NCBI RefSeq assembly: GCF_030866825.1
Contig: NZ_CP133020.1
Span: 1,550,001 to 1,614,000, forward strand
Direction of reading: 5' to 3'
Origin: Rathayibacter sp. SW19
Lineage (GTDB): Bacteria > Actinomycetota > Actinomycetes > Actinomycetales > Microbacteriaceae
DNA: 64,000 bases
Shown: in pieces, positions 44,456 to 53,377 of the stretch
Position numbering within the stretch: position 1 is the first letter of the stretch
Layout: each line of letters begins with the position of its first letter
The notes under the pieces: generated by a model
What the model saw: only the letters and a program-made list of their open reading frames with translations
Databases searched by the model: none
Told to the model about the DNA's origin: nothing
Position numbers and translations under genes: made by a program

Positions 44456-44535
44456 TAGAATGGACGGCGTGCAATCTGGCGCGCCAGTCGGCATCGCCTC
44501 AGGATCGAACGTTGCTTGGATCGTGAACCGGAGGA
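44456..44535 (+). promoter_or_regulatory. Promoter box and ribosome binding site of the GT2 gene with the ATC start
   Basis: TAGAAT at 44456-44461 is a likely -10 box. GGAGGA at 44530-44535 lies 9 bases before the ATC codon at 44545. The strong ribosome binding site supports initiation there even though no ATG, GTG or TTG is present in frame. Confidence 0.5.
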
Positions 44536-44544
44536 GAGATCACC

Positions 44545-45225
44545 ATCGAGACGCCGGTTGAGCGACGTACGTGGCTCGTCATCCCGCTCTACAACGAAGC
44601 CACTGTCGTTCGGTCCGTCGTGGCAACGGCCCGGGAAACTTTCCCGTTAATCGTGTGCGTCGATGATGGTAGCACCGACGCATCCGTCGCGGAAGCACAT
44701 GCGGGTGGAGCTCGCGTCGTGCAGCACCCGATCAACCTCGGTCAGGGCGCGGCCCTTAGGACTGGCCTCGATTATGCGCTGCAAGACAGCGGCGCGGACT
44801 ATTTCGTCACGTTCGACGCTGACGGCCAGCACCAGGTTAGTGACGCTCTGAAGATGGTGCGCCGCCTAGACGCGGAACCGCTCGACATCGTCGTCGGTTC
44901 ACGCTTCCTGGATAGGAAGACCAACCTGGCCGTTATCAAGCGCGTGGTTCTCAAAGCGGCCATCCTTTTCGAGCGGCTGAGCACGCGTGTGCGTCTCACG
45001 GACGCACACAATGGACTGCGGGCCATGAATCGCCGCGCCGCGACTTCGATACAAATACATCAGAACCGCATGGCGCACGCGTCGGAGATCGTGTTCGAGA
45101 TCCGCAGGCAGGGACTGCGTTATTCAGAGCAGCCCGTGCACGTCATCTACACGGACTACTCGCGCTCGAAAGGGCAGTCTGTGTGGAATCTAGTCAACAT
45201 CCTCAATGATCTCTTCATGAAGTAG
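44545..45225 (+). CDS. GT2 glycosyltransferase of the polyprenyl-phosphate sugar type, with a non-standard start
   Basis: A protein of about 226 residues with TWLVIPLYNEATVVRSVV, VCVDDGSTDASVAEA, NLGQGAALRTGLDYAL and FDADGQHQVSDALK, as in dolichol-phosphate-mannose-synthase-like enzymes. The first conserved strand WLVIPLYNE is encoded at about 44569-44595. Between the upstream in-frame stop at 44524 and that point there is no ATG, GTG or TTG. GTG 44620 would remove this strand. The strong GGAGGA before ATC 44545 makes ATC the most likely start. The partner DUF2304 gene is 8 bp downstream. Confidence 0.8.
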   Translation: METPVERRTWLVIPLYNEATVVRSVVATARETFPLIVCVDDGSTDASVAEAHAGGARVVQHPINLGQGAALRTGLDYALQDSGADYFVTFDADGQHQVSDALKMVRRLDAEPLDIVVGSRFLDRKTNLAVIKRVVLKAAILFERLSTRVRLTDAHNGLRAMNRRAATSIQIHQNRMAHASEIVFEIRRQGLRYSEQPVHVIYTDYSRSKGQSVWNLVNILNDLFMK

Positions 45226-45233
45226 GTGATGTC

Positions 45234-45629
45234 ATGGACACCGGCCAGCTGGCAATCAAAATAGTGCTCATCGCGGCTTTTACTGCATTCGCCGTGTTTC
45301 TGATGCTGCCAGGGCGAGGGGCACGTCATCTGGCGATCCGACGTCTGGCGATGCTCGCCATACTCGCGTTGACGGTGCTTGCAGTCGTGTTCCCGGTGAC
45401 GATCAACTATATGGCTCACCTTCTAGGGGTAGGGCGTGGCACTGACCTGCTGCTTTATGGCCTGATCGTGATCTTCATCGGCAACTCGATTCTGGCGCAG
45501 CGTCGCCATCGGCAGACGGAGCGACAACTCACTGAGCTCGCTCGAGTCATTGCTATCGATCGAGCGCCATCACCCGAAGACCCGAGTGAGTTGCGCGTCA
45601 GGGACACGGGCAATAGCCTGCGCCCCTAA
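45234..45629 (+). CDS. DUF2304 membrane protein
   Basis: A 131-residue protein with three hydrophobic helices and the signature VFPVTINYMAHLLGVGRGTDLLLYG, split by a basic loop, and a charged tail (QRRHRQTERQLTELARV). DUF2304 proteins commonly follow soluble GT2 enzymes and may hold them at the membrane. A second GT2-DUF2304 pair lies at 54607-55730. Confidence 0.86.
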   Translation: MDTGQLAIKIVLIAAFTAFAVFLMLPGRGARHLAIRRLAMLAILALTVLAVVFPVTINYMAHLLGVGRGTDLLLYGLIVIFIGNSILAQRRHRQTERQLTELARVIAIDRAPSPEDPSELRVRDTGNSLRP

Positions 45630-45646
45630 CGGGCAGAGCCGTCGCA

Positions 45647-45652
45647 TAGAAT
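45647..45652 (+). promoter_or_regulatory. TAGAAT -10 box before galE
   Basis: TAGAAT is 8 nt before ATG 45661. Flanking AGAGCCG and CGGCTCT make a small inverted repeat that overlaps the box and could be an operator or hairpin. Confidence 0.5.
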
Positions 45653-45660
45653 CGGCTCTC

Positions 45661-46638
45661 ATGCGGATTCTTGTTACGGGCGGTGCCGGTTACATTGGTG
45701 CTCACATTGTGCGTCTCCTCAAGCAGCGCGGGGACCATGTTGTGGTTGTCGACGATTTGAGCACTGGAGAGATAGATAGGCTCGAAGGTAGCGCCGTCGA
45801 ACGGATCGAATTGCAGACTGACGAGGCGACCGCCCGATTAGAGTCCATCTTGCGCGAGCAACGGATCGAATCGGTGATACACCTCGCGGCGCGTAAACAG
45901 GTTGCCGAGTCGGTTGAACGCCCTGCCTGGTACTTCCGTCAGAACATCGGCGGGCTCGCCAACCTCCTCATGGCGATGGAATCAGCGCACACAGGCATCC
46001 TTGTCTTTTCTTCCTCGGCTGCCGTCTACGGGGCTACGGAGGGCACAGCGATCTCCGAGTCTGAGCCGACATCGCCGATCAATCCGTACGGCGAGACAAA
46101 GCTCGTTGGCGAGAGTCTCGTCTCTGCGGCCTCGCGGTCATTTGGGCTGACAGCGAGCAGTCTGAGGTACTTCAATGTCGCGGGTGCGGGATGGCCAGAT
46201 CTGGGAGATCATGTCGGGCTTAATCTGCTTCCGATGGTTTTCGACCGGATCGATGCCGGAGAGGCGCCAGCCATCTTCGGTGACGATTATCCGACGCCCG
46301 ACGGCACGTGCGTCAGGGACTATGTGCACGTCCTCGACCTCGCCGAAGCGCACATCGCGACTCTCGATCGGCTCGCAACGGGCATGAGCGGACACTCTGT
46401 CTTCAACGTTGGAACGGGACGAGGGACAAGCGTCCGGCAGATGGTCGATGCGATTTCGCATGTTTCAGGCTCATCACTCGATCCGCGCATCGTCGGCCGG
46501 CGCCCAGGCGACCCGGCAGTGGTTGTGGCCTCGCCGCGTCGCCTCACCGAAATCACTGGCTGGGCAGCGCGGCGCAGCCTGGTCGACATCGTCCGGTCTG
46601 CGTGGGATGCACGCGCTACGACGGTTCGATCCGACTAG
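45661..46638 (+). CDS. galE: UDP-glucose 4-epimerase
   Basis: A 325-residue NAD-dependent epimerase. ILVTGGAGYIGAHIVRLL, IHLAARKQVAESVE, FSSSAAVYGATEG, NPYGETKLVGESLV (Tyr-x3-Lys) and RYFNVAGAGWPDLGDH are all typical of GalE. It interconverts UDP-glucose and UDP-galactose. ATG 45661 fits a leaderless start. It is convergent with the GH25 gene. Confidence 0.93.
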   Translation: MRILVTGGAGYIGAHIVRLLKQRGDHVVVVDDLSTGEIDRLEGSAVERIELQTDEATARLESILREQRIESVIHLAARKQVAESVERPAWYFRQNIGGLANLLMAMESAHTGILVFSSSAAVYGATEGTAISESEPTSPINPYGETKLVGESLVSAASRSFGLTASSLRYFNVAGAGWPDLGDHVGLNLLPMVFDRIDAGEAPAIFGDDYPTPDGTCVRDYVHVLDLAEAHIATLDRLATGMSGHSVFNVGTGRGTSVRQMVDAISHVSGSSLDPRIVGRRPGDPAVVVASPRRLTEITGWAARRSLVDIVRSAWDARATTVRSD

Positions 46639-46660
46639 CCCGAGCCAGCGTCATCGCCAA

Positions 46661-49252
46661 TCAGACGTTGGGTCCGGACGGGATTGCGGAGGCGAACAGC
46701 GGCACAACATTCATCCACGGCTGGCCTTGGCTCAATGCCTGATATTTCTGCATTGACGTGATGGCGTGCTTTTGGCCGCCATTCAAGTAATAGATTGTGC
46801 CGTCCGGTGTGCGGATGAACACTGTTGCCGGGGCTCCTATCGTTAGCAGTCGGCATGTGTATTGATCGAGCGGGACGTATGTGAAGGGGAACTGCGGCAG
46901 TGAGCTCGAGGACACCGCATGTACGCTCCCGCCCGCGCTCACATAGTTAGTAGTTCCGCAGGTCAATCCAAATCCGAGAAGGTTCTTCGCACGAGGATAT
47001 GCATCGAGCCGAGCTTGCGTCGTGTAACTGAATGCCGCGATTCCCGCTTCGTTGGCGAAGGCGAAGTTTGACATCGCGATTTTGTCAGTCACGCCATTGA
47101 TCAGATACACGGTCGCATCTGCCGCGGATCTGACCAGGGTGTTGCTGGTCAATGCCACTGGGCCCTGAGGAAGGACGCTCACCAGTTGGCTCGGCACCGT
47201 CAGGATGGTCGGAGTACCGCCGCCAGCCAGCGCAACGAGCGACACCCATGCGCCGACCGGCAAGATTTGTGATTCCATCACGATATATACCGTCGCCGAA
47301 CTGGCAGTTTTGATCATTGACCCGGGCGCGATCGACCCCTCGCTTGGATAGCTGTCGATGAAGGTCTGCGGAACGGTAACTGCCGGTAGGGCAGCCGACG
47401 ATGCGCCAGCCCAGTCGTACCTGCCATCGCCCGCCAAAACACTCTTGGTTGCCGAGCTGCTCGGCTGAACAATTCCGCTGAACGAGGATGAACTAGCCGG
47501 AATCAACGCGAGGCTCTGAGCGTAAAGACTTCCGGCGACGCGTCGTGGTGCGTCGCTGCTCATCACAGCTCCGGTATCGACCGGATAGCGTGCGTTGTTT
47601 CCCAGGTACGAATAGCTGCTGGTTCCACGTTGGACGACGAACACGGCATCTCTCACGATCGGTGGTCCGAATGGCAGGTTCGCTACGGCCGCTTCGGTCA
47701 GAATGTTGTACCCGCCCGGAAGACCGGCCGCCGCCTGAGACTGGTTATCAAGGATCTCGCGCTTGGTGGCGCCGGTCACGTAGTAGCGCGCACCAGCAGT
47801 TGTTCCGAGCACGGGAGTCATCGCAGGGCCACTCGCAAACAGGTTCAATTGACTGTCTGAGAGTTGTACATAGCCGGACGCATTACATGCGCCGCCGTAG
47901 TCGGCTACCAGTGCGCACGACCCGAACGGGAGCTTGATGCCGACATCCGTGAAGTAGATCGTGCCGTCAGGCGATCGAAGCACCCGGCTCGCGTTCTGTT
48001 GGGTTGCATATCCGTCAAGGAATTGTTGTGAGACGTAGTAAAGCGGACCGAGTACCGAGAACGCGTTGAAGAGGTCCATGCTCGGAATCGGGTACTTGTT
48101 CCCACTAGATATCAGGTACACCGTGCTGTTGTCTACGGTGCGGGCAAGACTCATGCCTCCCGCAAATGCCTGCAATTGTGCGAATGTTCCATTGAACACA
48201 TCTTGATCGCCGGGAAACAACCCGGGCTGACCGTTCGCGTACGTCGCATCCGCGAATTGCCAAATCGAGTAGTTGGTCCATCCGGCGGGAAGGGTTCCGG
48301 GGCCGCTAGCGACGTTGCTCGGCCAGTTCGCGATCATGAGGGGGTTCGCCGAAAATGCAGCCGTGTTACCGGTACAAGACGACCACCAGCCGGTCGTTGA
48401 GTAGATAGCTGGTAGCCGACCCGTTCGGGCTTTGACCGTGTTCGAGAAATCGGTGATCCGGGCGACCATTTGACTCGGACTCATGTTGTAGCAGGTTTGA
48501 CCGTACGGATTGTATTCAATGTCGAGAAGCGGCGGTAGGGTGCGGCCGTCGTTTGTCCAGCCGCCGCCGTTGCTGACGAAGTAGTTGGCCTGCGCCGCGC
48601 CGGATGATGTGTTCGGCGTGGCAAAGTGATATGCGCCACGCACTAGACCGGCGGCAGCGGAATCGTTGTATTGTTCGCTGAACTGGCTGCTGGTGTAGTT
48701 GGTGCTCTCAGTCGCCTTGACGTAGGCGAATCGTCCACCGTTGGTCCAGATCTGACGCCAATTTGCAGCGGTCAACACCTGCCATCCACTGACATCCAAA
48801 CCCGGAGTGCCGGGTGGGATTTGGCTGGTCGTTGCCATGAGCGACCTGGCGGAGAACTTGCTCTGGGTTCCAGCGGTGAGACCGGGGTTGTTGGCGGCGA
48901 CGGTCGACCCCATTGCGTGGTTGTGTGTCGCATTCATCTCGGCCAGCGACGGATCAGGAGCTGGCGTCGCGGGGGTGGGACCTGGGGTGGGCACCGGGCT
49001 CGAGGTTAATGCAGCATCGGGTGCCGTCGGGACGACCGTTTGACTGGGAGCGGGTGATGGCGTAGGGGCCGAGGTGGCCGACGATGTTGGGGTCGACGTC
49101 CCGCTCGACGTGGGCGTAGCTGTCGCAGTCTGTATGTCTGTCTGGTTCTTGCCAGGGGCCACAGGCGCGGCATTCACGTCGCTGGAGATGGGTCCGACAG
49201 CGATGCTGACCGCCGCGGCAAGGGCTACGACGAAATAACAGATTGACCGCAT
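46661..49252 (-). CDS. Secreted GH25 muramidase with nine-repeat binding domain
   Basis: An 863-residue exported protein. It has a signal peptide (about 1-33), a long Thr/Ser/Pro/Ala linker, then a glycoside hydrolase 25 domain: PGLDVSGWQVLTAANW, RFAYVKATEST, LPPLLDIEYNPYG with the Asp-x-Glu pair and NYSIWQFADATY. From about residue 375 on, it has the same repeats as the protein at 27977-30271, with cores such as LRSPDGTIYF and VFIRTPDGTIYYLNGGQKH. GH25 enzymes cut between MurNAc and GlcNAc in peptidoglycan. ATG 49252 has GGGGGAA 7 bases upstream. Confidence 0.93.
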   Translation of the reverse strand: MRSICYFVVALAAAVSIAVGPISSDVNAAPVAPGKNQTDIQTATATPTSSGTSTPTSSATSAPTPSPAPSQTVVPTAPDAALTSSPVPTPGPTPATPAPDPSLAEMNATHNHAMGSTVAANNPGLTAGTQSKFSARSLMATTSQIPPGTPGLDVSGWQVLTAANWRQIWTNGGRFAYVKATESTNYTSSQFSEQYNDSAAAGLVRGAYHFATPNTSSGAAQANYFVSNGGGWTNDGRTLPPLLDIEYNPYGQTCYNMSPSQMVARITDFSNTVKARTGRLPAIYSTTGWWSSCTGNTAAFSANPLMIANWPSNVASGPGTLPAGWTNYSIWQFADATYANGQPGLFPGDQDVFNGTFAQLQAFAGGMSLARTVDNSTVYLISSGNKYPIPSMDLFNAFSVLGPLYYVSQQFLDGYATQQNASRVLRSPDGTIYFTDVGIKLPFGSCALVADYGGACNASGYVQLSDSQLNLFASGPAMTPVLGTTAGARYYVTGATKREILDNQSQAAAGLPGGYNILTEAAVANLPFGPPIVRDAVFVVQRGTSSYSYLGNNARYPVDTGAVMSSDAPRRVAGSLYAQSLALIPASSSSFSGIVQPSSSATKSVLAGDGRYDWAGASSAALPAVTVPQTFIDSYPSEGSIAPGSMIKTASSATVYIVMESQILPVGAWVSLVALAGGGTPTILTVPSQLVSVLPQGPVALTSNTLVRSAADATVYLINGVTDKIAMSNFAFANEAGIAAFSYTTQARLDAYPRAKNLLGFGLTCGTTNYVSAGGSVHAVSSSSLPQFPFTYVPLDQYTCRLLTIGAPATVFIRTPDGTIYYLNGGQKHAITSMQKYQALSQGQPWMNVVPLFASAIPSGPNV

Positions 49253-49344
49253 TGTAGGTTCCCCCAAGGACCGCGTGTCTCACGATGGGCTGGCAAGACG
49301 ACTAGGCGCCAAAACCTGCCGCACCGATCCAGTGCAACTGCAAC

Positions 49345-49361
49345 TGTAGGTTGACCCTACA
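49345..49361. promoter_or_regulatory. 17-bp near-palindrome, possible operator for the GH25 gene
   Basis: TGTAGG at 49345-49350 and CCTACA at 49356-49361 are complementary around TTGAC. It lies about 93 bp upstream of the GH25 start. The 264-bp gap around it holds no convincing gene. The binding protein is unknown. Confidence 0.4.
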
Positions 49362-49531
49362 ACCAAGTGGCCAGTCGACCGTGCTCCGCCGCAGTTTCGC
49401 ATGAGTGCTGTGCCGGAAGGGCCGGGATGACTCGAGTGTTGGCATCGGTCTCGTGCGATAGATTGCAGTGTGGTCAATGAACAACGCGCGCCTCTAATGA
49501 AGCTGTCGCTGATCGAAGTGCATTCGCCGTC

Positions 49532-50239
49532 ATGAACTCAATCCACCCGAGCGCGCAGCTTATTGGTGAGGTGAGCATCGGCGCCGGGAACACCATTGGG
49601 CCGCTTGCCGTGATCATTGGCCCCGTTACGATCGGTGACGATAACTGGATCGGTACCGGTGCGCTCATTGGGGCACCACCGGAAGTGCGCGATTGGCCAC
49701 ACCCGGTGGATGCGATGCACCCCAGCTCGGGCGGAGGCATTGAGCTCGGCTCGGGCAACATCGTCCGAGAATATGTTCAAATCCACCAGGGGTGGAGCGA
49801 CGTGACGCGCGTCGGTGATCAGAACTTCGTGATGAATCAGTGCTACGTCGCCCACGACTGCCAAGTGGAGAATCACACAACTCTGGCCTCGAGCGTATTG
49901 CTCGCAGGTCACGTGCGTATCGGTTCGGGCGCGAACCTCGGACTCGGGGCACAGGTGCACCAGCGAATATACATAGGCGTCGGGGTCATGCTCGGCATGG
50001 GCTCTGTCGTCACCCGCAATATCCCGCCGTTCGCGAAGGCATTCGGTAATCCAGCACGCATTCGGGGCGCGAACCGCATCGGAATGGAACGAAGCGGCAT
50101 GCGCGCTGCGTCGATCGATGCGGCGTTGCGGGCATACACGGGGTCGCCGAATCGTGATGCCGTCGCCGCGCTCGCGTCGCTGGACGACATGCAAGCAGCG
50201 ATCGAGGCCTGGAATCGGTTCGGCGTGCCACGCAGTTAG
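49532..50239 (+). CDS. LpxA-like left-handed beta-helix acyltransferase
   Basis: A 235-residue hexapeptide-repeat enzyme. IHPSAQLIGEVSIGAG starts the repeats and CYVAHDCQVENHTTLASS carries the AHDC motif holding the catalytic His of LpxA. The later segment FGNPARIRGANRIGMERSG also follows LpxA. LpxA adds an acyl chain to UDP-GlcNAc in Gram-negative lipid A synthesis, which an actinobacterium lacks. Here it may acylate or acetylate a UDP-amino sugar made by the oxidoreductase and aminotransferase at 42176-44259. The acyl donor cannot be read from the sequence. Confidence 0.85.
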   Translation: MNSIHPSAQLIGEVSIGAGNTIGPLAVIIGPVTIGDDNWIGTGALIGAPPEVRDWPHPVDAMHPSSGGGIELGSGNIVREYVQIHQGWSDVTRVGDQNFVMNQCYVAHDCQVENHTTLASSVLLAGHVRIGSGANLGLGAQVHQRIYIGVGVMLGMGSVVTRNIPPFAKAFGNPARIRGANRIGMERSGMRAASIDAALRAYTGSPNRDAVAALASLDDMQAAIEAWNRFGVPRS

Positions 50240-50252
50240 CGCGAGCGGGAAT

Positions 50253-51665
50253 CTAAGCGAACCGAGGTGCCGTCACGAGCACCGCGGCCGTGAGCGCGAC
50301 CGAATAGCCGAGGAGCACCCACACGGCCCAGCGGTACTTGATAGTCATCCCCGCCAGCAGGATGACTCCGCCGAGTATAGGTGCTCCATAACGTGGTGGG
50401 AGCGGGAAGTAACTTCCGCCCTGCACGAGGACGCTGATAGCCAGGAGCGGCCCGGCCATCAGAGCGATCGCGACAACGGCAACGACGACTGGGGTGCGCG
50501 TCGCGCCTTTGTGTAGTCCCCAGAAGGCACCCAGCACACCGGCGATGCAGATCCAAGAAAGCGGCACGACTACCCACGGCGGGATCCGATATGCCAGTTG
50601 GGTCGTTCCCACAAGGACTACATTCGACGTGATCGTGTTGGGAAGAAAATTCCATATTTGTGCGGCCAGGCTGTTGAAATCAAGAGGTGCCACGAGGCCT
50701 TGTTCCGGTGGCGGGCCCACGGCGATGGCATTGCGAATCGCCAGCCAAACGAGTTCCACGACGATTGCCGCTACGCCGGATAGGGCGGCTATTCCTGGCA
50801 AGGCTAGCCATCGTCGCTCCGGCAGGCCAGGGCGCGTCGTCGACCAGCCGGACCAGGTCGTCGACTTCCGCTCCCACAACCACTGAATCAGCAAATACAA
50901 TCCGACGAGACCGATGGCGAGGATGTTTGTGCCCTTGAATGTGATCGCGATCGCGGATATCAGGACCACCCACCATCCGGACCACTGAGCTCTCACGAAC
51001 TTAATGGCGGCGATCAGGGCAAGAACGCCCAGGATGAAAGAGGGCGCGTCTGTGCTGATATAGGTGTAGGTCCACCATGAGAACGGTGAAGCGATAACGG
51101 CAAGTCCGAGAGCCAGAATCGTCAGCGGTCTGATCTTCCACATTCGCATAAGGAAGAACAGGAGAACCATGCCCATCGCTTGCCATAGGGGGCCGGTCAG
51201 CCGCCACGACGTGACAAGGTCTAACCCCGTCACCAGATGAATTGCGCCGCCCACTACCCACGTGATGCCGAAATAGATCGGCGTGTATAGATCCGCGGAT
51301 GTCTTACCTTCATACGGAAACTTCTTGAGCTGAGCGGCATAGTCGCTGCCACACTTTGGCCCCATCGGGCCGTAGACCTTGACGCCGTCGCAGGCCATGA
51401 TCTGGAGCGCTTGCTCGCCGATGTTCTCGCCCCGATGGACAACGCCTTGAGTCGGGAGTTTGTACAAATAGTCGACATACACCCATTCGTCGACGGGGGA
51501 AAGCTGCGCCGTGTGCAGGAGCGTGATGGTACCCGATACGCCTAGGGCCGCGATGACCAAGACGATTGGAACCCAAAAGGCACGGATCAGGCGAGATCTG
51601 CGAGTATGGAGTGATGGTGTGGTCGGTGCGTCAATCGTCACGCGCAGGTGACCTTTCAAGTTCAA
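50253..51665 (-). CDS. Polytopic membrane protein, possible GT-C glycosyltransferase
   Basis: A 470-residue protein with about 10 helices. After the first helix comes QLSPVDEWVYVDYLYKL, with an acidic pair in the first external loop as in GT-C enzymes, followed by a second loop rich in Lys and Tyr. ITWVVGGAIHLVTGLDLVT is the next membrane hairpin. It resembles the DUF2142-like proteins at 51681 and 30324 in shape. It is likely cotranscribed with the gene 15 bp upstream. Confidence 0.76.
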   Translation of the reverse strand: MNLKGHLRVTIDAPTTPSLHTRRSRLIRAFWVPIVLVIAALGVSGTITLLHTAQLSPVDEWVYVDYLYKLPTQGVVHRGENIGEQALQIMACDGVKVYGPMGPKCGSDYAAQLKKFPYEGKTSADLYTPIYFGITWVVGGAIHLVTGLDLVTSWRLTGPLWQAMGMVLLFFLMRMWKIRPLTILALGLAVIASPFSWWTYTYISTDAPSFILGVLALIAAIKFVRAQWSGWWVVLISAIAITFKGTNILAIGLVGLYLLIQWLWERKSTTWSGWSTTRPGLPERRWLALPGIAALSGVAAIVVELVWLAIRNAIAVGPPPEQGLVAPLDFNSLAAQIWNFLPNTITSNVVLVGTTQLAYRIPPWVVVPLSWICIAGVLGAFWGLHKGATRTPVVVAVVAIALMAGPLLAISVLVQGGSYFPLPPRYGAPILGGVILLAGMTIKYRWAVWVLLGYSVALTAAVLVTAPRFA

Positions 51666-51680
51666 GAAAAGTGGCAGCCA

Positions 51681-53237
51681 TCAGCGTACCGTGTGGTCGT
51701 CGGGTAACTCCTGCGGCCCGAGGACGTTTCGTGTTCTCATACTTCGGAGCATGCTCCATGTGATGGTTGCCAGTGTGAAGCACATGATGCCAGTCAGAGC
51801 TTCCCACCCGAGCGGCGGTTGCCACGCGGGGTGTGTGACCATCGTTATCCAGGACGGGCTTGCTCCGACGACATATCTTTTGAGAGCCCATACATACGAT
51901 GCGATCTGCGCTACTCCAAGCATGACAAATGCGAAAGTCAGAGCGCGACTGCCAGCGGCGCTGAACAGCGCGCGCGGTAGTGCCGCGTCCAATGCTGCGC
52001 CTGCGACGAGAAGCAGACACACCACCAGGGCAAGCATGTAGCGCCCTTGCCAAATGAATCCCATCTGGTGCACGATGGCAGCCTGCGAAAACGCCGGAAT
52101 GAGCACGAGCCCGACCACAACCAGCAGCACGGCGGCGCGGGCGCGCCCTCGGCAGAACATGAGGGCCGACGTGACCAGCACAGTTATCAGCGTTGTCCAG
52201 ACGACAACGGCCAGCGCGGGTGCCGGGCGGTCGAGCCAGCCAAAGTTGCCGATCCAGTCGCGCGCAAAATCGAAGAATTGCGCGATCATCGTGGTGAACG
52301 CAGCAAGTACGCCGGTCTTGGCTCCCGTGGTCGGCCTCGTAGCGGTTGTGATGGCCGGCTTGAGGTACCAGACAAGGGACGCGATGACGGCCAAAGCGCT
52401 TACACCGCCAGTAACCCACGTTGCCGAGCGCTTGAGAAGATCCTTGAGAACAATCGCGTGGCTGAGCATAAGAGCACAGGTCAGTGCGACGAGAATCCAG
52501 ACCAGGGCGATGTTTCTGGTTCCTGCGAGAAGGGCAGCACTGCAGACAACAATCGCTCCTCGTTCCCATAGCATTCGCGTCGTCGAAGGCGTCCTCATCA
52601 CCGCGATCATCGTTGCGGTTAGTGCCCCGGTGGCGGCTATTTCCACGCCGTTCGGGTTGACGGATCCGCCCAAGAAAAGAACCATCGGCGTGACTGCGAT
52701 AGCTGCCGCTGCCACTGACCAACGTGATCTCGGCAATTGCCGCACAGCCATGAACATGAAGGACAGTAGCGCGGCACAGACGACCGCACTCATGAGGCGC
52801 ATGGCGTACAACGCAGGTGTGCCGCTGAGAACGAGAGACGGGAGCCCGACTATCGCATAGAAGACGGGGCTATTGATACCGGCAGTCGTCGGCGTGGGTG
52901 ACTGTCTGTCAGCATCTTGTGGCGTCGGTGGTTGGCAGTCCGCCGATGTGTTCGGCTGGTATGCGAAGCACGCAAGATTGTACGAGTTGGACGCCCACTG
53001 CGGAACCACCACCTGGATCTTGGATGGGTCGGCCGGGTACACGCGACCGGTCAGATCACCGTGCGCAACCGCTACAGCGCGGACAATATGCGACGGCTCA
53101 TCCGGGGCAGACGATATGGGCATGCCCACTGCCCAGAGCCCGAGAAGTGTGAACAAGACGGCAAACGCAACAAGAAAGTTCCGCCAGCGACTGTCCGAGG
53201 CGCGCGCGGTTCGTGGGCCGAGCGGGATTTGCGTCAT
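51681..53237 (-). CDS. DUF2142 family membrane protein
   Basis: A 518-residue protein with about 12 helices. The first external loop has MPISSAPDEPSHIVRAVAVA, the PDEPxH signature of DUF2142, and GINSPVFYAIVGLPSL follows. The family is linked to cell-surface polysaccharide loci and is thought to be GT-C-like. ATG 53237 is chosen because the transmembrane start lies close to it; an upstream in-frame codon at 53363 would overlap the divergent flippase gene. Confidence 0.87.
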   Translation of the reverse strand: MTQIPLGPRTARASDSRWRNFLVAFAVLFTLLGLWAVGMPISSAPDEPSHIVRAVAVAHGDLTGRVYPADPSKIQVVVPQWASNSYNLACFAYQPNTSADCQPPTPQDADRQSPTPTTAGINSPVFYAIVGLPSLVLSGTPALYAMRLMSAVVCAALLSFMFMAVRQLPRSRWSVAAAAIAVTPMVLFLGGSVNPNGVEIAATGALTATMIAVMRTPSTTRMLWERGAIVVCSAALLAGTRNIALVWILVALTCALMLSHAIVLKDLLKRSATWVTGGVSALAVIASLVWYLKPAITTATRPTTGAKTGVLAAFTTMIAQFFDFARDWIGNFGWLDRPAPALAVVVWTTLITVLVTSALMFCRGRARAAVLLVVVGLVLIPAFSQAAIVHQMGFIWQGRYMLALVVCLLLVAGAALDAALPRALFSAAGSRALTFAFVMLGVAQIASYVWALKRYVVGASPSWITMVTHPAWQPPLGWEALTGIMCFTLATITWSMLRSMRTRNVLGPQELPDDHTVR

Positions 53238-53377
53238 CACTAACCGCTGTTCATCCGGAGCCGAGTAGAAGGCGACCCACGTCGGGCCACCACTTAGGAT
53301 AGGACAGACTCGGCCATGCAGTCGGACCCTGCCCGCCCGATTGGTGCCTGTGCGGGTGGTCATTGGGAAGGAGTTGC

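Noticed and set aside
53238..53363. Longer N-terminus for the DUF2142 protein
   Set aside because: The added residues are not membrane or signal-like and would reach the start of the divergent flippase gene.
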